The notes: generated from the sequence alone by a model not told the origin. Counted from the first letter of the stretch, positions 27,261 to 37,029 are shown. The stretch is DNA of 64,000 bases from Methylophaga thalassica MP (GCF_000214595.1 NZ_AFIG01000001.1:186001-250000); one strand, 5' to 3'. A program made the numbers and translations.

Positions 27261-29534
27261 TTACCACTGTGGTTTCCAACCCGCTATCCATTCGGGTACC
27301 AGCTCTGCTGGCATCGGTTTGGCAATACCAAAGCCCTGGGCTAACTCACAGCCCAGCTCTAATAACGCTTTTCCATGTTCGGCAGACTCAACACCTTCTG
27401 CTATTACACCGCGCTGGAAGGCATTTGCCAGGCCGATAACGCCTTTCACAATAGCCAGATCATCTTCGTCAATCAGCATGTCACGTACAAAGCTTTGATC
27501 TATTTTGATGATTTCCGCTGGTAAATGCTTGAGGTATGTCAGTGATGAATAGCCTGTCCCAAAATCATCAATTGCGAATTTCACACCAAGCTGGGCGCAG
27601 GCATTCATTGTATTTGATACATTCTGGATGTCTTCTAAGGCACTGGTTTCTAAAATTTCCAGTTCAATTTTATGCGGGTCTACTTCAGGATAAGCTTTCA
27701 GCAGAGAGGCTAATCTATCAGCAAAATTAGTCTGCTCAATCTGTAGAGCTGAAATATTAATACTGATCATATCTGGCATAGTGGCCTGCTCAGCTTGCCA
27801 CAAGCTGATTTGTTTCAGGACTGCATGGATAACCCATTCACCCAAATTAACACTGATAGGATTGTTTTCTATGTAGGGTAAAAACGCACCTGGTGGCAAC
27901 AAGCCTTCCTCAGGTGACTGCCAGCGAAGTAGAGCCTCTAAACCAATCACCGAGCCCGTTCTCATATTGACGATGGGTTGGAAGTGCATGACAAATTCAT
28001 CGTTTTCCAAAGCTCGTTCGATATGCAACAACTGTTTTCTATGTGATCTGATGGCATCATCCTGATTCACATCAAATAGGTGATAGCGATTTTTACCCAA
28101 CTGCTTAGCTGTATACATAGCATGATCAGCGTGACGCATGAGAATGTCGGCATCCACACTGTCTTCTGGAAATAACGTCACCCCGATACTGGCAGACACT
28201 GAAAAGGTTTTATCATCAATAGAAATCGGCTCAGAAGATGCCGTTAACAGACGCTCAATCACTGATTCACAGTCTTCAAACACATTCAGCTCGGTGAGTA
28301 CGGCGATAAATTCATCCCCACCAATCCTAGCAAGGGTATCGCCCTCTCGTAACGCCGCTTTCATACGATTAGAAATAGTGACCAGAAGTTTATCGCCGAC
28401 TTCATGGCCATAAGTGTCATTGACCTGCTTAAAGCCATCTAAATCAATAAAGGCCACCGCCAATAACTGTTGATGACGTTGGCAATGTGCCATGGATTGC
28501 TTGAGACGATCAGCCAGTAAGATACGGTTGGGCAGTGAGGTTAATGGGTCATAACTTGCCAGTCGCTCAAGTGCTATCTGTTGTGCACGAATATGTGTGA
28601 TGTCTGAAAACAAGGCCACATAGTTAACGGCGTTACCATCTGCATCACGGATTTCACTGATCGTCAGCATTTCTATAAATGGCTGTCCATTTTTGTGTCT
28701 GTTTGATACTTCACCAGACCAATAGCCTTCCGTCTTAATTGAATGCCACATCTCTTCATAGAACGTTGGAGAATGCTTACCTGACTGAAGGAGTTTAGGG
28801 CTCTTGCCGATAACATCTTCTCTGCTGTAGCCCGTGATTCTAGTGAAAGCGTCATTGACTTCGATAATCTTATTATCAGTATCAGTGACTAAAATCCCTT
28901 CATAAGCATGGGTAAATACCGTATTGGCTAGCTTGAGTTTTTCATCTGCTTCTTTACGGGTGGTTATGTCAGCGTGTGTGCCGACAAGGCGTATAGGTTT
29001 CCCATGTTCATCACGAGTTATCACCAGTCCACTATCACGAATCCACTTGTAATGCCCATTTTTACAGCGTATGCGGTGCTCGTTGATATAACAATCTGTT
29101 TTACCATCAAGGTAACGCTGTAAATCTTCCATCACCAATGCCAGATCATCCGGATGAACACGACTCGACCATTCATCAAGGCTGTTACTGAATTCCCCAT
29201 CGGCATAGCCAAGCATTGTTTGCAGCTGCTTGGAGTACCACACCTTGCTTGAAGGCACATCCCAGTCCCAAACGCCATCACCAGAAGCATTCAGCGCATA
29301 GCGTAAACGCTCTTCAGCCTCATTCATATTCTTCAACTGGTGATAAACAAGCCAGAAAAGAATAAAACCCGTTGCGATGATGAAAAACCAACCCTTAAAG
29401 GTTTGCAACTCAATAATGCTTTGTTTATCAACAAAAAAATATGAAAGAGCCTTGTCAGACGTAATTATCCATATCACTCCAATAATCACGTATATGATGG
29501 ATACTCTTAATGCCGACATCCATACAGTATTCAT
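27261..29534 (-). CDS. PAS-PAS-GGDEF-EAL cyclic-di-GMP enzyme
   Basis: 757 residues: two N-terminal transmembrane helices (about 5-30 and 45-65), a PAS/PAC at 80-195 (NASGDGVWDWDVPSSKVWYS), a second PAS at 200-320, GGDEF at 325-490 with intact GGDEF and an upstream RxxD (REGD), and EAL at 500-757 with intact EALLRW, NIS and DDFGTGYSS. Both catalytic halves look complete, so the net activity cannot be predicted from sequence. The ATG at 29534 is preferred over a TTG three codons upstream. Confidence 0.94.
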   Translation of the reverse strand: MNTVWMSALRVSIIYVIIGVIWIITSDKALSYFFVDKQSIIELQTFKGWFFIIATGFILFWLVYHQLKNMNEAEERLRYALNASGDGVWDWDVPSSKVWYSKQLQTMLGYADGEFSNSLDEWSSRVHPDDLALVMEDLQRYLDGKTDCYINEHRIRCKNGHYKWIRDSGLVITRDEHGKPIRLVGTHADITTRKEADEKLKLANTVFTHAYEGILVTDTDNKIIEVNDAFTRITGYSREDVIGKSPKLLQSGKHSPTFYEEMWHSIKTEGYWSGEVSNRHKNGQPFIEMLTISEIRDADGNAVNYVALFSDITHIRAQQIALERLASYDPLTSLPNRILLADRLKQSMAHCQRHQQLLAVAFIDLDGFKQVNDTYGHEVGDKLLVTISNRMKAALREGDTLARIGGDEFIAVLTELNVFEDCESVIERLLTASSEPISIDDKTFSVSASIGVTLFPEDSVDADILMRHADHAMYTAKQLGKNRYHLFDVNQDDAIRSHRKQLLHIERALENDEFVMHFQPIVNMRTGSVIGLEALLRWQSPEEGLLPPGAFLPYIENNPISVNLGEWVIHAVLKQISLWQAEQATMPDMISINISALQIEQTNFADRLASLLKAYPEVDPHKIELEILETSALEDIQNVSNTMNACAQLGVKFAIDDFGTGYSSLTYLKHLPAEIIKIDQSFVRDMLIDEDDLAIVKGVIGLANAFQRGVIAEGVESAEHGKALLELGCELAQGFGIAKPMPAELVPEWIAGWKPQW

Positions 29535-29730
29535 AAAAAACAACCACTCAATTCTTATGGAGAGCCGATAGCTTATAGATATATATATCGATGTAACAGG
29601 ACAGATAACAGAATCGGAATAATTGATAACGCAATGCTAAATCAATGTTTTAAAACGCAAGAGTGACAGGCTCTGTTATTATCAAAATCAACTATTAACT
29701 CAGTAAAAAAACTTGATGTTGAGAGCTTAA

Positions 29731-30186
29731 ATGACAACCCCAATCATCCAACGCTGGCTGCCTCTTCTATTCTTGATGAGTCTCATTTTGCAAACTTCAC
29801 TTGTGATGGCAAAAACGGGAACGGGGCTGGAAATAGATAATCCACAGCAAGTGTATGTGGTGTATACCGTTGAACCGGATGGTCTGGATCAGGGCGAGTT
29901 TGAGGCCATTATTGATAATCAGTTATCCCAAGCCAATATTCAGCAAAGTCCACGTGATGATGCTCAGTTATTTTTGCGTGTCGAAGAGCATGCGGGGGAA
30001 TATCTTTTGTATCTCGATTTCAGCCGAAAGATGTTTTATACCGTTAATGGCAAGTGTTTCAGTAAAAGTGGTTTTGTCTGGGGGCGTTATGTGAAAGATA
30101 TCTCTGACGTTGATGAATTGAATGAGGATGTCGAATTCCTTATTAATGAGTTTATTGAAGAATATAGCAAGGCCAATAAACTCTGA
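29731..30186 (+). CDS. Secreted protein of unknown function (151 aa)
   Basis: Signal peptide (LPLLFLMSLILQTSLVMA|KTG) followed by a small acidic alpha-beta domain with VYVVYTVEPDGLDQGEFEAIIDNQL and LFLRVEEHAGEYLLYLDFSRK. No family recognised. Likely periplasmic. No lipobox. Confidence 0.75.
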   Translation: MTTPIIQRWLPLLFLMSLILQTSLVMAKTGTGLEIDNPQQVYVVYTVEPDGLDQGEFEAIIDNQLSQANIQQSPRDDAQLFLRVEEHAGEYLLYLDFSRKMFYTVNGKCFSKSGFVWGRYVKDISDVDELNEDVEFLINEFIEEYSKANKL

Positions 30187-30242
30187 CGAACCACCTTAAT
30201 CGATAACCTGGAAAGTATGATTGGATAGCTTCAAGTGAGTTC

Positions 30243-30677
30243 TTACGTGAGTCCATAGCCTTGAGCCATTAACACGGCGAGTAACGGTATAAGCACCAGA
30301 AACAACAGCTCAACACGTATAAACATCACAACAGCTTTAGGAACAGCAATGACTGATGCCGATGATTTTCTGTTTTTCAGGAAAAATGCCGTTGGATAGA
30401 TGGAAAGTAATCCAATCAGCAGAAACAGCCCGACTTTTATGTGAAAAACAGGGTTTGAAGAATAAAATCCAGAAGGCTTACCGACCAGAAACCAAAGAGA
30501 TAAACCGGCGGCAAGAACCACCAAAACCGAAAGCCCGTAGATTAAATCAATAGCTAAAATCTTTTTAAGATCAGCATTCGACATTTCTGGTTTAACAAAC
30601 ACATGCTCAGTGACCAAGGTTGAAAACAAAACAAACACACCCAGCAGGTGCAGATACTTCACCAACACATATTCCAT
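30243..30677 (-). CDS. DUF2214 membrane protein
   Basis: 144 residues, four hydrophobic segments, with the DUF2214 pattern YLHLLGVFVLFSTLVTEH near the start, where the His is conserved, and PVFHIKVGLFLLIGLLS in the third span. Function unknown; histidines in membrane helices suggest a heme or metal site, which is inference. AAGGA ribosome site. A partial repeat of its 3' end lies at 30908-30985. Confidence 0.88.
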   Translation of the reverse strand: MEYVLVKYLHLLGVFVLFSTLVTEHVFVKPEMSNADLKKILAIDLIYGLSVLVVLAAGLSLWFLVGKPSGFYSSNPVFHIKVGLFLLIGLLSIYPTAFFLKNRKSSASVIAVPKAVVMFIRVELLFLVLIPLLAVLMAQGYGLT

Positions 30678-31014
30678 AAATTCATCCTTGTCTGTTTTGC
30701 ATGCTGATTTATTGAAAAAATAAACCGCTTTAGCCCAGTACAGTAAGCATTATTAAATAACATTTAATTAGATCAGAGTAAAAAATCCATTTGTACCGCT
30801 TTCTGATATCAAAATATGCCTGAATCAACAGCAACATTTCAGACATTGTGAACCAGATTTTCTTTACATTGGCTCAGGGCGGAAACAGCTTTTATCTGAC
30901 TTGTTCAATAACCTGGAAATTATGATTGCTTAGTACCTGGCAAGTTAGTATCCCAGCCCATAAGCTCGCCTAGAGCAAACATCCACTACAGAGCTATCAA
31001 ACGATATGTGTTCA
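30678..31014. other. Intergenic region with a degenerate DUF2214-end repeat
   Basis: No complete gene. Bases 30908-30985 resemble 30196-30275, which spans the downstream flank and last codons of the DUF2214 gene (both carry ATAACCTGGAAA, then TATGATTG), so a tandem duplication followed by decay is likely. The remainder holds the DUF2214 promoter. Confidence 0.5.
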
Positions 31015-31467
31015 CTAACTTTTTTTACCAAGCGTCATTGGTTGAAAGCTAATACCATCTTTGACCCCGACAGGGCCTGATTTAGTGAAGCCAAATTTTA
31101 AATAGACGGGCACAGCATAAAGCGAAGAACGCAAAGCATAAGACTGTGATTCAGGCTGCATAGACTTTGCTTGTTGCCATAATTGCTTGGCAATCCCTTT
31201 TCCATGCAACTCTTCACTAACAAACAGGTGATAAAGATGCGATGCAGCCTTGATAGCAATATAGCCTTTTATCTCATCCGCTTCTTCATACACAAGATTT
31301 AAATAGTCTGGACTCTGGAGACGCGATTCAAATGAACCAGGCTGAATCGAGGTCAAAAACCACTCCGGAAGTGGTCTATTCGGGTCCTCAAGATAGTAGT
31401 GTGAAAGTGAACCAACGAGTTCAGCCAAATCATGTGCATCTTGTTTTTTTGCTATGCGTATACTCAT
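31015..31467 (-). CDS. GNAT-family acetyltransferase
   Basis: 150 residues with the GNAT acetyl-CoA loop in VSEELHGKGIAKQLWQQAK and the terminal VPVYLKFGFTKSGP strand. The acyl acceptor is unknown. The ATG at 31467 gives the usual IRIAKKQDAHDLAEL start; a TTG four codons upstream is in frame. Confidence 0.9.
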   Translation of the reverse strand: MSIRIAKKQDAHDLAELVGSLSHYYLEDPNRPLPEWFLTSIQPGSFESRLQSPDYLNLVYEEADEIKGYIAIKAASHLYHLFVSEELHGKGIAKQLWQQAKSMQPESQSYALRSSLYAVPVYLKFGFTKSGPVGVKDGISFQPMTLGKKS

Positions 31468-31559
31468 TTTTAGGCTCAATACTAAGGTCTCAAAGGTCTG
31501 ACAGTTTATGCCAAAATGATAGGCAGCCAGACCATGTGCTATACAGATATTACTAAGTC

Positions 31560-31997
31560 CTATTTTACTGTTTCACCTTCTTCAGCACATAGACTTGGTA
31601 ATACTGCCACAGCCATATCGATCTGGAATGTGTCCTTTTGGTGTTCTTTCAGGAAAAATTGTTGAACACGGTAGGCCTCATGTTCAATGGCTATTCGGCT
31701 TTGGCAATCCATATCCTCAGGTTTTATTTCAGCATTTTTATCTTGTAGAAAATGCACCATTTCATGCAGCAAAAAACCTCGGGCACCATCGTTGGTTTTC
31801 AGATCCATACGGTTGTCATAGAAAATCGTTTCGGTTTGACTATCGTAATAAGCCACGGCAGTACAGTAATCTGAATCACACAGTTTTATGGCGAGCGTTT
31901 CATGACTGACGGCTTCTATTTTTGGCAAATAGCCAGGATCATCGTACCCAGTCAGAGTGAGTGCCCACACAAGCAGGCTTTGAAGTAGTACGTCCAT
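31560..31997 (-). CDS. Putative zinc-binding protein with HExxH motif (DUF6647-like)
   Basis: 145 residues. HEMVHFLQD at about residue 90 is an HExxH-type metal motif, and a downstream EHEAYRVQ supplies a candidate third ligand, the arrangement of small gluzincin-like domains. Cys residues (LCDSDYC) suggest an exported, disulfide-bearing protein, and the N-terminal VLLQSLLVWALTLTG could be a short signal peptide. I use the ATG at 31997 (GGGAGG six bases before). It follows the lipoprotein gene by 17 bases. Confidence 0.75.
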   Translation of the reverse strand: MDVLLQSLLVWALTLTGYDDPGYLPKIEAVSHETLAIKLCDSDYCTAVAYYDSQTETIFYDNRMDLKTNDGARGFLLHEMVHFLQDKNAEIKPEDMDCQSRIAIEHEAYRVQQFFLKEHQKDTFQIDMAVAVLPSLCAEEGETVK

Positions 31998-32014
31998 ATC
32001 ATCTCCCTCCCTGA

Positions 32015-32551
32015 TCAAATAAGCTCAAACAGCGTCTTCATCGCCTGTTCATGATCAATATTCTGTTGTCGTAGGTTGCTATAGTTTGCGATCAGCTCAC
32101 CAAACACATATTTCTCATTCACGGCCGGCAAATAATGGGCAAAATCTACCAGCAACTCGTCCTGATCTGCTTTGATGCCTTTATCTGCTAACTGCCGTGT
32201 CACTTGCACTAAGCGATTGCTGACAACCCGTTTATCCTCATGAACATGGGGCAATATTTTGTCCAGCAAAGATTGGTAATAAAACACATCACGATCGGGA
32301 TCATGCTCAGGCTTTTGTTGATATAAGGACAACAACCAGACTTCGGGTGGCGTGGGATCAGCTACCGACAGCATTTCTTTTGGTTTTTCTTCAGGCATGC
32401 CAGACTGCAAATTAGCAGGTACAGGAGCTACAGCAGTGAAGTCGCCGTCATCCTGACTAAAATCGTCTTGCGAAAACTCATCATCATTGCAAGCAGCAAG
32501 TGTCAAAACTGACATACAAACAATAACGATCTTTGTGCATTTTTTTCTCAT
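32015..32551 (-). CDS. Lipoprotein of unknown function
   Basis: 178 residues with a lipoprotein signal (CMSVLTLAAC|ND, lipobox LAAC), an Asp/Phe/Gln-rich acidic stretch repeated as DDEFSQDDFSQDDGD, then a helical domain. No family recognised. Asp follows Asn at the +2/+3 position, so the final membrane is unclear. The ATG at 32551 has AAGGAGG before it. Operon partner of the HExxH protein downstream. Confidence 0.78.
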   Translation of the reverse strand: MRKKCTKIVIVCMSVLTLAACNDDEFSQDDFSQDDGDFTAVAPVPANLQSGMPEEKPKEMLSVADPTPPEVWLLSLYQQKPEHDPDRDVFYYQSLLDKILPHVHEDKRVVSNRLVQVTRQLADKGIKADQDELLVDFAHYLPAVNEKYVFGELIANYSNLRQQNIDHEQAMKTLFELI

Positions 32552-32905
32552 AATTGGCCCTCCTTGGCTCAGATTTCGCCGGGTGGTGTGAAATTTGTGT
32601 AGATGAAAAAAGGAAGTCACCAGCCCCGATGCTGAAATACCCTGAAATGGCGCTATTTACTGGGTCAAAGCCACTCCCAACAGGACTATTTCATAATAAA
32701 ATTAATGCCTTATTCATTGGCTAAGCTAAGGACAAAAGGCCTGTTATCCGCTCAATTTATCTAAACATCACTCACCCTATTATCAAAATAAATACTCTGT
32801 AACGGTGACATGATGAAAAGCCGATGAGATAAACAGGCATAATTCATTTGTGTTTTTAAAAGTAAATTTGTACCTTTCTAAACATCAACTAGAAAGATAA
32901 TTTGC
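32552..32905. other. Divergent intergenic region
   Basis: Lies between the leftward lipoprotein operon and the rightward LysE gene and should hold both promoters. AT-rich toward the right. I see no ORF, RNA or strong repeat. Confidence 0.4.
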
Positions 32906-33562
32906 ATGGATTTTGGTTTAGTTAGTATTTTTTTCGCGGTGGCACTTGCTCATTTTCTTGCCTTATTAAGCCCAGGCCCTGACTTTGTCTTAGTGGTGAA
33001 AAGTGCCATGAAAGGTCATCGTAAAAATGCCATCGGTGTGGCATTAGGCATTGCAACAGCCAATGCGGTTTATATTGGTTTATGTCTTGTTGGTGTTGGC
33101 GCCATCCTGGCTGCGTCGGTTTCGTTGATGATTGCATTAAAAATTATCGGTGGCTTATTTCTGCTTTATTTAGCCTTTCATGCTCTCAAAGCCCCCAAGT
33201 CAGCTTATCGGGATCTGACCGTCACATCAGTTAACAACACTGAATTAGCAAAAATCAGCTTTATCAAAGAATGCATCACCGGTTTTATGTCCGGCATACT
33301 GAACCCAAAAAACTTACTGTTTTATTTAAGCTTATTCACAGTGGCGCTGACACCAGAGGTGAATCTCGGATTCAAAATCTTGCTGGGCGTGTGGATGACA
33401 CTGGTTGTGTTTCTCTGGGATGTGGCCATCATTTATCTGTTATCCAAACAAACTGTGAGAAATAAATTCACCCGACTCTCGTTTTATATAGATAAAGCCA
33501 CGGGCATCATCTTGGGAGCCATTGGTTTTAATATCGTGAAGTCTGTTTTAATAAAGCAATAA
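32906..33562 (+). CDS. LysE/RhtB-family exporter, second copy
   Basis: 218-residue inner-membrane protein with six hydrophobic segments and the family signature LLSPGPDFVLVVKSAMKGHRK near residue 20. Substrate unknown. Monocistronic. Only distantly similar to the copy at 11875-12480, so not a recent duplicate. Confidence 0.92.
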   Translation: MDFGLVSIFFAVALAHFLALLSPGPDFVLVVKSAMKGHRKNAIGVALGIATANAVYIGLCLVGVGAILAASVSLMIALKIIGGLFLLYLAFHALKAPKSAYRDLTVTSVNNTELAKISFIKECITGFMSGILNPKNLLFYLSLFTVALTPEVNLGFKILLGVWMTLVVFLWDVAIIYLLSKQTVRNKFTRLSFYIDKATGIILGAIGFNIVKSVLIKQ

Positions 33563-33737
33563 ACGACTTTTTATTGAACTCATAACGCCATATCGACTCC
33601 AACTCAACCTGCAGCTAAGGTTTTATCGCAGTTTTATCTGCTAAGATGTCTGCGTTCAAAAGCTCAGATATAACAACAAAAACACCTTAGCTACTGACAA
33701 TACATTTCAAATCAATAAAACCAATGAGAGAAAAAGA

Positions 33738-34025
33738 ATGAGTGAAAATGCATCAAGCAAAACATTTCAAGAACGTGTCGATGAGTTCGTTGCTATTGCA
33801 AATGAGCAAGCAGCGGAAAGCTCCGTAGAAGACGTTAATACAGCCGTGCTATTTTCAGCAGCCCGCTTCAATGCCTTCAGTGTTGCACGTTCAGTTGAAA
33901 ATGCTGAAAACCTGCAAGCCGAAAAACAAGCCGCCATTGAATACTTCACTCAGCGTTATGCCGAAATGCTCAACCAAAACCTCGAAGAATATATCGCTCG
34001 TTTTGATAGTTATACACAGAAATAA
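33738..34025 (+). CDS. DUF3144 family protein
   Basis: 95-residue helical acidic protein matching the DUF3144 pattern: FQERVDEFVAIANEQ, then VNTAVLFSAARFNAFSVA and a terminal EEYIARFD. Function unknown, common in marine gammaproteobacteria. AGAGAAAAAG ribosome site. Confidence 0.88.
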   Translation: MSENASSKTFQERVDEFVAIANEQAAESSVEDVNTAVLFSAARFNAFSVARSVENAENLQAEKQAAIEYFTQRYAEMLNQNLEEYIARFDSYTQK

Positions 34026-34035
34026 TGCCAACTAA

Positions 34036-34058
34036 GGGGCAGCCTCATTGGCTGCCCC
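34036..34058. terminator. Hairpin after the DUF3144 gene
   Basis: 9-bp perfect stem GGGGCAGCC/GGCTGCCCC with a TCATT loop, 10 bases after the stop. There is no T run, so termination is plausible but not assured; it sits between two convergent genes. Confidence 0.55.
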
Positions 34059-34103
34059 CCGCTTAAATTAACACCATAAATCCACATCAAATACGTAGTC
34101 ACT

Positions 34104-34586
34104 TTACAAAGTCGTATCAGACTTAGTTTTGGTTAGCTCTTTACGTTTGTTACTCAGATAGATCATGAATATCGCGCCTAACAACAGTACTATTGCCAAA
34201 TAACGTTGTGCATCTAATTCAATAACAGCATTGTTTAGCCAACCAAAGTGGTCGATCAATATACTCATCATTAGTTGCCCAGCAATAACCGACACGGTCA
34301 TTCCTGCGATGCCAATTCTCGGCACGGCAAACACCACCACAACCATATATATCACCCCAAACACGGCCCCCATCAGCTGCCACTTAGGCGCATTAAATAG
34401 TGTTTGGGCATGTGGTGGTTCAAAAAAGAAAAACAACAAAAACGTCAGAGCAAAGCCAATGACAAATGTCAGCCATGCAGAAGGTATAACCCCTACAATA
34501 TTACCTAAACGGCCATTAATCGACGATTGTACAGATAAGGCAATTCCACCTACTATCAATATGAATATAGCGAATAAAGTGCTCAC
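34104..34586 (-). CDS. YdcZ-type (DUF606) DMT transporter half, copy A
   Basis: 160-residue membrane protein with five hydrophobic segments, of the DUF606/YdcZ branch of the drug/metabolite transporter superfamily (SVQSSINGRLGNIVG; GQLMMSILIDHFGW). GTG start with AGGAG seven bases before. It follows a related copy by 10 bases; the two probably form a heterodimer. Confidence 0.88.
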   Translation of the reverse strand: MSTLFAIFILIVGGIALSVQSSINGRLGNIVGVIPSAWLTFVIGFALTFLLFFFFEPPHAQTLFNAPKWQLMGAVFGVIYMVVVVFAVPRIGIAGMTVSVIAGQLMMSILIDHFGWLNNAVIELDAQRYLAIVLLLGAIFMIYLSNKRKELTKTKSDTTL

Positions 34587-34596
34587 TGTTGTTCTC

Positions 34597-35025
34597 CTAA
34601 TTCAATAGCCAAAGGGCAATAACAATCATAATAAGCGCCAAGATTCGATAGTGATCCACTGCCATTTTTTTTGTCCCCAGCAAAGCAAAATGGTCTATCA
34701 CCAAACTCATGGCGATCTGCCCCAGCAAAACACTTGTCATAGTGATACCCAAACCAACAATAGGGGTGGCAATAGTCAGCACCACCACATAAACCGGCCC
34801 TAAAACACCACCGGTTAATAACCACTTGGGCTGTGAAAACAACAAGGTTAATTGGGGCCTAGTGAACAAAACCATTATCAAGGTAAGTAAAATACTGCCA
34901 ATCATAAAGATGGATAAAGTGGCAGCAAAGTGTCCAATATTGGCACCCAATGGTCCAAGCAGGCCAGCTTCAACCGACAGTCCCATCCCAGCAATTAACA
35001 CCAGCAGATATATAACAAGTTGCAT
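34597..35025 (-). CDS. YdcZ-type (DUF606) DMT transporter half, copy B
   Basis: 142 residues, five membrane segments, with the same landmarks as copy A (SVEAGLLGPLGANIG; LGQIAMSLVIDHFALLG), so the pair arose by duplication. Substrate unknown. The ATG at 35025 is taken; GTG 6 bases upstream is in frame. Divergent from the LysR gene, which probably controls it. Confidence 0.87.
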   Translation of the reverse strand: MQLVIYLLVLIAGMGLSVEAGLLGPLGANIGHFAATLSIFMIGSILLTLIMVLFTRPQLTLLFSQPKWLLTGGVLGPVYVVVLTIATPIVGLGITMTSVLLGQIAMSLVIDHFALLGTKKMAVDHYRILALIMIVIALWLLN

Positions 35026-35114
35026 AAACACATGATCCTGAAATTTAATTGTGCCAATGATTGATTATTGCTAGAGTGATATCAATAACTAATCTAACAA
35101 TTAATAATTGCTTT

Positions 35115-36038
35115 ATGAGCATTAATTCACTACGTGCATTCGTCGCCGTTGCCCAAACAGGTAGCTTCGTAAAAGCGGCTTCTATGATGGAGTTACCGCC
35201 CTCTTCAGTGTCACGGTATGTTTCAACTCTAGAAAAATCACTGGGCCAGAAGCTTCTTTATCGCCATACACGAGCGGTAAAGTTAACAGAGGTTGGTGCC
35301 AATTATTTTGAAGAAATTCGTGAAGCGTTAATGGCTATCGATCTTGCTACAGAGCATGCCAAAGGGACAGAAACGGCACCTCACGGCACCCTTAAAATTA
35401 ACGCGCCAGTTTCGTTTGGCAACAAACATTTGTCAGCGTTAATCAATCAGTTTCAGCAACACTATCAGCAGGTGAATGTAGAATTAGTTTTGACTGACTC
35501 CTATATTGATCCCGTTCAAGAAGGAGCAGATATTGTTATACGTATCGGTGATTTTTCTGACTCCAGCCTGAATTATCGCAAAATTTCTGATGAACAATTT
35601 GTCACTTGTGCCTCTCCCTCCTATCTACGAGAGTCACCAAAAATCAGTTCACCTGATGATCTGCTTAAACAGAATTGCTTGGTATACAAAGGTAATTTGG
35701 GCAAACGCACATGGCATTTCCGACAATCGGCGGCTCAGCCATTTGAATCCATCGAAGTGGCAGGGAATTTGTACAGTAATAATGCTGATATTCTGGTGAA
35801 TGCAGCACTATTGGGCCAAGGTATTATTTTATTTCCCAAGTGGCTTATAGCTGAGCACTTAGCAACTGGTGAATTAGTACCTGTTCTAACAGAATGGCAA
35901 TGTGCAGAAAAAGCCTCACCACAAACCATTTATGCGCTCTATCCTGCCAACCGTTTAAAATCCCCCAAGGTCAGTTGTTTTCTGGAATTCATGAGTGACT
36001 ATTTTGGCTCACCAACGCCTTATTGGGGCTCAGCATAA
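35115..36038 (+). CDS. LysR-family regulator of the YdcZ pair
   Basis: 307 residues from the ATG at 35115 (standard start INSLRAFVAVAQTGSFVKAA), winged HTH with PPSSVSRYVSTLEKSLG, then an effector domain of the CrgA/AaeR type. The frame extends upstream to 35061 but those residues are not family-like. It is divergent from the transporter pair with about 90 bases between starts, the usual layout for LysR and its target. Confidence 0.92.
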   Translation: MSINSLRAFVAVAQTGSFVKAASMMELPPSSVSRYVSTLEKSLGQKLLYRHTRAVKLTEVGANYFEEIREALMAIDLATEHAKGTETAPHGTLKINAPVSFGNKHLSALINQFQQHYQQVNVELVLTDSYIDPVQEGADIVIRIGDFSDSSLNYRKISDEQFVTCASPSYLRESPKISSPDDLLKQNCLVYKGNLGKRTWHFRQSAAQPFESIEVAGNLYSNNADILVNAALLGQGIILFPKWLIAEHLATGELVPVLTEWQCAEKASPQTIYALYPANRLKSPKVSCFLEFMSDYFGSPTPYWGSA

Positions 36039-36132
36039 CTGGAAATTTTGGCTAACATTACTCATGTCTTACAAATGACCAATTTTAAGAGCTGTGAAAA
36101 GCAGCATCAGAATTAGAACTAGGAATAAAGAC

Positions 36133-36240
36133 ATGGATAAAGCAGTCAAGATGCTAATGAAAAAGCTGTTTTTCAGAGAGCATAAGAGAGGCGAGCGTTG
36201 TTTTTACGAGGCCATAAATTCAAAATGGCGAAGCACTTAA
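36133..36240 (+). CDS. Possible small ORF (35 aa)
   Basis: ATG to TAA ORF encoding a basic peptide (KMLMKKLFFREHKR then a Trp-containing C-terminus), with AGGA 9 bases before the start. It stands in an otherwise empty 447-base gap. Could be chance; the ribosome site and lysine-rich amphipathic N-terminus are the only support. Confidence 0.3.
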   Translation: MDKAVKMLMKKLFFREHKRGERCFYEAINSKWRST

Positions 36241-36431
36241 GCTTAATTGGGTAAAGTTATCAGGATGGCACAGTACCATAGAGTTAATCACACTTGGCTC
36301 AGATTAAAATTTTTACCGTGATATCAATAAGATGTTTTGATTAAACAAGAAAAGTTAAGAGGGTTAGCCGCGAACCATTATCTTGACTGCACCCAATGCC
36401 AATGCGTTTGTCTCGAGCTGTATTCATATCC

Positions 36432-36469
36432 AAAAAAAAGGGCAAGTCCTTACGGACTTGCCCTTTTTT
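36432..36469. terminator. Bidirectional terminator downstream of the cold-shock gene
   Basis: 10-bp perfect stem GGGCAAGTCC/GGACTTGCCC with a TTAC loop, flanked by A8 on the left and T6 on the right, so it works on both strands. It ends the cold-shock transcript 16 bases after its stop. Confidence 0.92.
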
Positions 36470-36485
36470 ATGACCGAGAACGAGC

Positions 36486-36695
36486 TTAGACAGCTACGAT
36501 GTTTTCGGCTTGTGGTCCTTTGGCGCCCTGAGTCACAGTGAACTCAACTTTCTGGCCTTCTGCTAAGGTTTTGAAACCTGAACTAGCAATAGCACTGAAA
36601 TGGGCAAATACGTCTGCTCCAGACTCTTGTTCGATAAAACCGAAACCTTTCGCTTCGTTAAACCACTTTACTGTTCCATTAACTGTGTTTGACAT
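36486..36695 (-). CDS. CspA-family cold-shock protein
   Basis: 69 residues, single cold-shock domain with RNP1 (KGFGFIE) and RNP2 (VFAHFSAI) motifs. Binds single-stranded nucleic acid as an RNA chaperone. Full family length. Closed by a strong terminator. Confidence 0.96.
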   Translation of the reverse strand: MSNTVNGTVKWFNEAKGFGFIEQESGADVFAHFSAIASSGFKTLAEGQKVEFTVTQGAKGPQAENIVAV

Positions 36696-37029
36696 AATAA
36701 TTACCTGAATTTTAGATATAAAAATGCCTCTAGAGGCGTGAATAGCGTGAAAACGAGCTGGAATCTAGAAACTTCAGGACGGGGAATTACGAATAAAACA
36801 ACGAGATGGAGAGTATAAATAAAAGTCTTACTTTCGAGCTAGGTACACAGTATAGGGTTTCATTGGGAATGTACAGATATTAATTGAGTTTGGTCGAAAT
36901 GATTACTATGACTCGATTTTGAACATCCGTTTATAAAGGCTTTATTGACTACAAAATCAAGCTGGCTGGCCCTATGTGCCCTTGACTGTTTGTAGAAAGC
37001 CATCAGCAGCAGTCAGCTTCATATACCCT
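36696..37029. other. Long leader of the cold-shock gene plus spacer
   Basis: Spacer between csp and marR, both on the minus strand. Cold-shock mRNAs commonly carry leaders of 100-160 bases that change fold with temperature, and this gap has room for one. I did not identify a specific element or a promoter. Confidence 0.4.
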
